From contig CACWSG010000007.1 of the NCBI GenBank assembly GCA_902763535.1, positions 1 through 64,000 of the forward strand: a stretch of 64,000 bases of DNA, written 5' to 3'. This DNA is from an uncultured Pseudomonadota bacterium. Its GTDB lineage: Bacteria; Pseudomonadota; Alphaproteobacteria; RF32; CAG-239. Position 1 is the first letter of the stretch; every line of letters starts with the position of its first letter. The position numbers and the translations under genes were made by a program. Shown here one piece after another: positions 61,937 through 64,000 of this stretch. The notes below the pieces were generated by a model. That model saw only the letters and a list, made by a program, of their open reading frames with translations, did not search any database and was not told the origin of the DNA.

Positions 61937-62578
61937 TTAGAGGTTTTTGTCTTTGGCCACAACTTGAAGCTCCAAGACAACAGCTCCATTCATCACCTTG
62001 CGCGGGCGCTTCAAAACTCCGAACGAAGTGTGATAATGCTTAAGCATTTTTTCAATCATGTCCATGCGCTTCTGCCCCATTCCGGAGGTGTTGGCAATTT
62101 CTTCTTTTCCAAAGCACAGCAAATCACCGATATTGTGAATGTTGCGCCCATGGGCTAAACTTTTGACAATAGCCGTAACATCAGACTTCCGGCACAACGA
62201 GTTAGGAGTAAGCTCCAAAGCCTTTTCCAAGCTGGTGCCGACGATTGTTTTACCCTCACGAGAGCACAAGGCAACCCCGCAATCAAGATAGACATTGGTG
62301 ATGCCGTTCATCTCAAAACGTTGCTGCTCGCTGAAAGCTTGCACGGCAATCGCACCTGAATCAAGCAAGACCTCGTTTTTTTCGCCGGTGTATTTCCGCA
62401 CCATTTTTTGCAACCCCAGAATATAGCCGCTTTTGGCGATGGTTGCAGTATTATGTCTGCGGACAATCAGCTGCCATCCGTAGATGGTTTTGTCTCCCAC
62501 CTCATTGTTGAGAAATTTGGTGATTTTCTTTTCGCGCGACGCAATAATTTCTTGCGGCGACATAAATTTTCTATCCAT
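61937..62578 (-). CDS. Protein with RpoA-CTD-like domain, paralogue 2
   Basis: 213 residues. The middle is a strand-rich domain (YGWQLIVRRHNTATIAKSGY, VYLDCGVALCSREGKTIVG). The region of about residues 140-190 reads HNIGDLLCFGKEEIANTSGM + GQKRMDMIEKMLKHY. It aligns with the helix-hairpin-helix of the RNA polymerase alpha C-terminal domain (Y-IGDL, E-EL, NLGKKSL-EIK--L). In alpha this domain binds UP elements and activators. Whether this protein binds DNA is inference. The leader CAAATTAATCAATT has no Shine-Dalgarno site. It is the upstream partner of the 61267 gene, each with its own terminator. Confidence 0.6.
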   Translation of the reverse strand: MDRKFMSPQEIIASREKKITKFLNNEVGDKTIYGWQLIVRRHNTATIAKSGYILGLQKMVRKYTGEKNEVLLDSGAIAVQAFSEQQRFEMNGITNVYLDCGVALCSREGKTIVGTSLEKALELTPNSLCRKSDVTAIVKSLAHGRNIHNIGDLLCFGKEEIANTSGMGQKRMDMIEKMLKHYHTSFGVLKRPRKVMNGAVVLELQVVAKDKNL

Positions 62579-62609
62579 AATTGATTAATTTGTAGTGATA
62601 CTAATAATT

Positions 62610-62648
62610 TTATGGCGACACAAGAACACATTTGTTTTGCTCTGTCAA
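62610..62648 (-). pseudogene. Short coding remnant, copy 1
   Basis: Minus-strand frame TTG to TAA reading LTEQNKCVLVSP. The first 11 residues are the same as in the remnant at 63441-63542, after which the similarity ends together with the 133-bp repeat. It is most likely a by-product of the duplication. Confidence 0.35.
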
Positions 62649-62672
62649 CAAAAATATATTTTTTTGTAAAAG

Positions 62673-62690
62673 TATTGTATTTTTACAATA
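62673..62690 (+). promoter_or_regulatory. Palindromic operator candidate, site 2
   Basis: TATTGTA-TTTT-TACAATA, perfect 7-bp arms, 66 bp before the 62757 start. The arms are identical to those at 45357. Confidence 0.7.
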
Positions 62691-62706
62691 AATCACCTAT
62701 ATAAAA

Positions 62707-62724
62707 AATGATAGCGTTATCATT
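62707..62724 (+). promoter_or_regulatory. Second palindrome of the module, copy 1
   Basis: AATGATAGCGTTATCATT, one mismatch from a perfect 18-bp palindrome. A -10-like TTAATATAT follows at 62728-62736, so the site overlaps the likely promoter. Confidence 0.6.
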
Positions 62725-62756
62725 GTGTTAATATATTTTAAGAAAAGGATTGAATT

Positions 62757-63008
62757 ATGCCAAAAAAACTTTCAAAATATGATACAAGATGTACTCCGGC
62801 CAGTATTGTTAGAAATTACGCAACAATACGTAAAGATATTCCTGTGTCAAGACAAATAACTACTGGCTCAAAACTCGGAGATATGGCTTTATATCAGATA
62901 CCAAGGATTGGAAAATTGATAAAAGCATATAATCGTATGGATGCAATAGGAACAAATGCTTTGCGTTTACAACAAGCTAAAGAAAATAGTTGTCAAAGCA
63001 AGAAGTAA
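62757..63008 (+). CDS. Small basic protein of unknown function
   Basis: 83 residues, pI clearly basic, with Lys/Arg at both ends (PKKLSKYDTRCTP, QQAKENSCQSKK) and a central GDMALYQIPRIGKLIKAYNR that may form an amphipathic helix. AAAAGGA lies about 8 nt before the ATG. It is followed by a membrane-protein gene in an arrangement like the 45433-46585 pair. No family recognised. Confidence 0.5.
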   Translation: MPKKLSKYDTRCTPASIVRNYATIRKDIPVSRQITTGSKLGDMALYQIPRIGKLIKAYNRMDAIGTNALRLQQAKENSCQSKK

Positions 63009-63044
63009 CTGCTTTTAAATAATATAAAAATGGAGTGTCAACTT

Positions 63045-63431
63045 ATGAAACTGTATTCTCAAGAAGCCTTGATATTAGGTGGTATATATGGAGTTTTAGA
63101 TACTCCCTTTGCTTATATGAAATTTGAATACATAACAGATTTTTTGTTTATTGCATTTGTTGTGTTTATTTTTATGTTGTTATTTAATCGTGTACCCAAG
63201 TTTGTTTCTTATATACAAAGCAATTATCCCATAGCATCATATTATTTGGCAGCTATTGGTTGGGTACCGTACTTTTTAATATTGATTTTTTTTATAATAA
63301 TCTTGATGTCTTTTGTCAGTGAATATATAGCTGAAAATATTGCCACAATTATGTTTTCGCTACAAGGAGTTGATTTAATTTTGATGGGTTTGTCTTTATT
63401 GGCGGCATTTGGCAGAAAAAAATTGAGATAA
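63045..63431 (+). CDS. Small membrane protein, possible partner of the 62757 product
   Basis: 128 residues from ATG 63045, which has GGAG 10 nt upstream; an in-frame ATG at 63030 has none. Four predicted helices: about 5-20, 23-45, 60-85 and 95-120, with a basic C-terminus GRKKLR. It follows the 62757 gene by 36 bp. It may be an immunity or anchor protein; this is inference from layout alone. Confidence 0.5.
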   Translation: MKLYSQEALILGGIYGVLDTPFAYMKFEYITDFLFIAFVVFIFMLLFNRVPKFVSYIQSNYPIASYYLAAIGWVPYFLILIFFIIILMSFVSEYIAENIATIMFSLQGVDLILMGLSLLAAFGRKKLR

Positions 63432-63440
63432 AATCCGTAC

Positions 63441-63542
63441 TTACTCATCACCAATTCGCAAAGCCTCGATAAAGGCAGATTGCGGAACTTCCACCTTGCC
63501 GAATTGACGCGACACAAGAACACATTTGTTCTGCTCTGTCAA
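63441..63542 (-). pseudogene. Short coding remnant, copy 2
   Basis: A minus-strand frame of 33 codons from TTG 63542 to the stop at 63441: LTEQNKCVLVSRQFGKVEVP, then QSAFIEALRIGDE. It looks like the C-terminus of a real protein (even codon use, G+C above the surroundings) but has no start with a ribosome site. Its beginning falls inside the 133-bp repeat. I read it as the end of a disrupted gene. Confidence 0.45.
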
Positions 63543-63567
63543 TAAAAATATATTTTTTTTGTAAAAG

Positions 63568-63585
63568 TATTGTGTTTTTACAATA
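63568..63585 (+). promoter_or_regulatory. Palindromic operator candidate, site 3
   Basis: TATTGTG-TTTT-TACAATA, one arm base changed from sites 1 and 2. It lies 68 bp before the 63654 start. Confidence 0.68.
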
Positions 63586-63601
63586 AATCACCTATATGAA
63601 A

Positions 63602-63619
63602 AATGATAGCGCTATCATT
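63602..63619 (+). promoter_or_regulatory. Second palindrome of the module, copy 2
   Basis: AATGATAGCGCTATCATT, a perfect 18-bp palindrome typical of a dimeric repressor site. TTAATATAT follows as a possible -10. Confidence 0.65.
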
Positions 63620-63653
63620 GTGTTAATATATTTGAAGAAAAGAAAAATTTATT

Positions 63654-63896
63654 ATGGTTAATAAATTGGTAACAACAATTGGCAGAAGTGTAGCTAAAAG
63701 GACTGGCAGCAAGTTGATAGAAAAAATCAATCGACCATTTGAAATGCTAAATCAAGAAGTTTTTGGCGTAAAACCACTAAATGTTGGTGAAAGAGAAACG
63801 CTCAAATGTTTGCAAAATAGCCACAATAGCAGAGATTATTGTAAAAAAGTCGGAGATAAAGTAAGGAATAATTACCGAAAAACCGGAAATTATTAG
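63654..63896 (+). CDS. Small basic protein of unknown function
   Basis: 80 residues, basic, soluble: LVTTIGRSVAKRTGSKLIEK, then FEMLNQEVFGVKPLNVGE and a Cys/Asn-rich CLQNSHNSRDYCKKVGDKVR. No family recognised and no clear similarity to the 62757 product, although both have the same promoter module. GAAAAG lies upstream of the ATG. Confidence 0.5.
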   Translation: MVNKLVTTIGRSVAKRTGSKLIEKINRPFEMLNQEVFGVKPLNVGERETLKCLQNSHNSRDYCKKVGDKVRNNYRKTGNY

Positions 63897-63903
63897 TTTC
63901 GTC

Positions 63904-63939
63904 AATCAAAGGCAATATTTTTTTATATTGCCTTTGATT
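63904..63939. terminator. Terminator-like hairpin, 15-bp stem
   Basis: AATCAAAGGCAATAT (63904-63918) and ATATTGCCTTTGATT (63925-63939) around a T-rich loop. The flanks are AT-rich but lack a strong U-tract. Confidence 0.7.
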
Positions 63940-63977
63940 ACAATTTATTTATAATCAATGCTAGAAGAGAGACTAAT

Positions 63978-64000
63978 ATGTTAAGATTTAAAAAGATAGT
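63978..64000 (+). CDS. Start of a gene cut by the window end
   Basis: ATG at 63978 with AAGAGAGA 6-13 nt upstream; the visible part reads MLRFKKI. Nothing more can be said. Confidence 0.4.

Larger units (their letters stand above)
62615..62747. repeat. Duplicated 133-bp promoter module, copy 1
   Basis: The stretch from GCGACACAAG to AAGAAAAG recurs at 63509-63641 with about ten changes. It contains the palindromes at 62673-62690 and 62707-62724 and ends just before the 62757 gene. Confidence 0.85.
63509..63641. repeat. Duplicated 133-bp promoter module, copy 2
   Basis: Second copy of 62615-62747. Most changes are single bases outside the palindrome arms; one makes the second palindrome perfect. 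Confidence 0.85.

Noticed and set aside
63242..63523. 93-codon minus-strand frame at the end of the small membrane protein
   Set aside because: It runs antisense through a good membrane-protein gene, and the remnant at 63441-63542 lies in a different frame of the same strand.
62615..63641. CRISPR array
   Set aside because: Only two repeat units of 133 bp with genes between them; no regular spacers and no cas gene.

Overview
The window looks like chromosomal DNA from a low-GC, Gram-negative alphaproteobacterium that lives without oxygen. Signs of the lineage are the MCE/MlaD-DUF2155 pair, a DUF6898 mini-gene directly after parC, the trkA-hfq-hflX order, and the LPS genes kdsA and msbA. Signs of anaerobic life are a bifunctional AdhE, a complete Rnf complex (apbE-rseC-rnfBCDGEA) and rubrerythrin; no oxidase or respiratory chain gene is seen here. 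Uncultured gut alphaproteobacteria (RF32-type) fit this picture, but that placement is inference. No rRNA or tRNA gene was found.

Layout. 1-360: tandem palindromic repeats and a terminator. 361-3735 (minus): a Cys-rich secreted protein, then two MCE proteins with DUF2155. 3873-9867 (plus): a gliding-type ABC system (ATPase, permease, GldG-like and DUF4340 proteins) and a PAS histidine kinase. 9992-19113: an orphan GC-rich gene, msbA, adhE, an island with an Mpi-like serine recombinase and a 689-residue unknown protein, then two paralogous unknown genes. 19223-32462: rubrerythrin, kdsA-recO-parC-DUF6898, a 1389-residue membrane-anchored coiled-coil protein, dusB-trkA-hfq-hflX, cold-shock gene. 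32678-45253: PHP phosphoesterase, archaeal/eukaryotic-type ProRS, hydrolase and glycosyltransferase, recG, mfd, TerB-like gene. 45357-48083 is accessory: a toxin-like locus, two tandem structured RNAs and two orphan genes. 48266-59826: OmpA-like lipoprotein, fabD, fabF, DsbD, CDP-alcohol phosphatidyltransferase and the Rnf operon. 59823-64000: uracil-DNA glycosylase, an outer-membrane barrel, two proteins with a domain like the RNA polymerase alpha C-terminal domain, and a duplicated promoter module driving small unknown genes.

The most unusual content is (i) two copies of a minus-strand three-way-junction RNA at 46908-47256, with pairing kept by compensatory changes and with G-U pairs that are valid only on the minus strand; (ii) a palindrome TATTGTA-N4-TACAATA 58-68 bp before three small accessory genes, two of them inside a duplicated 133-bp promoter module with a second palindrome; (iii) small accessory genes followed by membrane-protein genes, one with a stranded 3' fragment resembling a phage-type nuclease tail; and (iv) a class of GC-shifted orphan genes that have sigma70-type promoters but short AT-only leaders lacking a Shine-Dalgarno site. 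All family calls come from reading the sequence; no database search was run.
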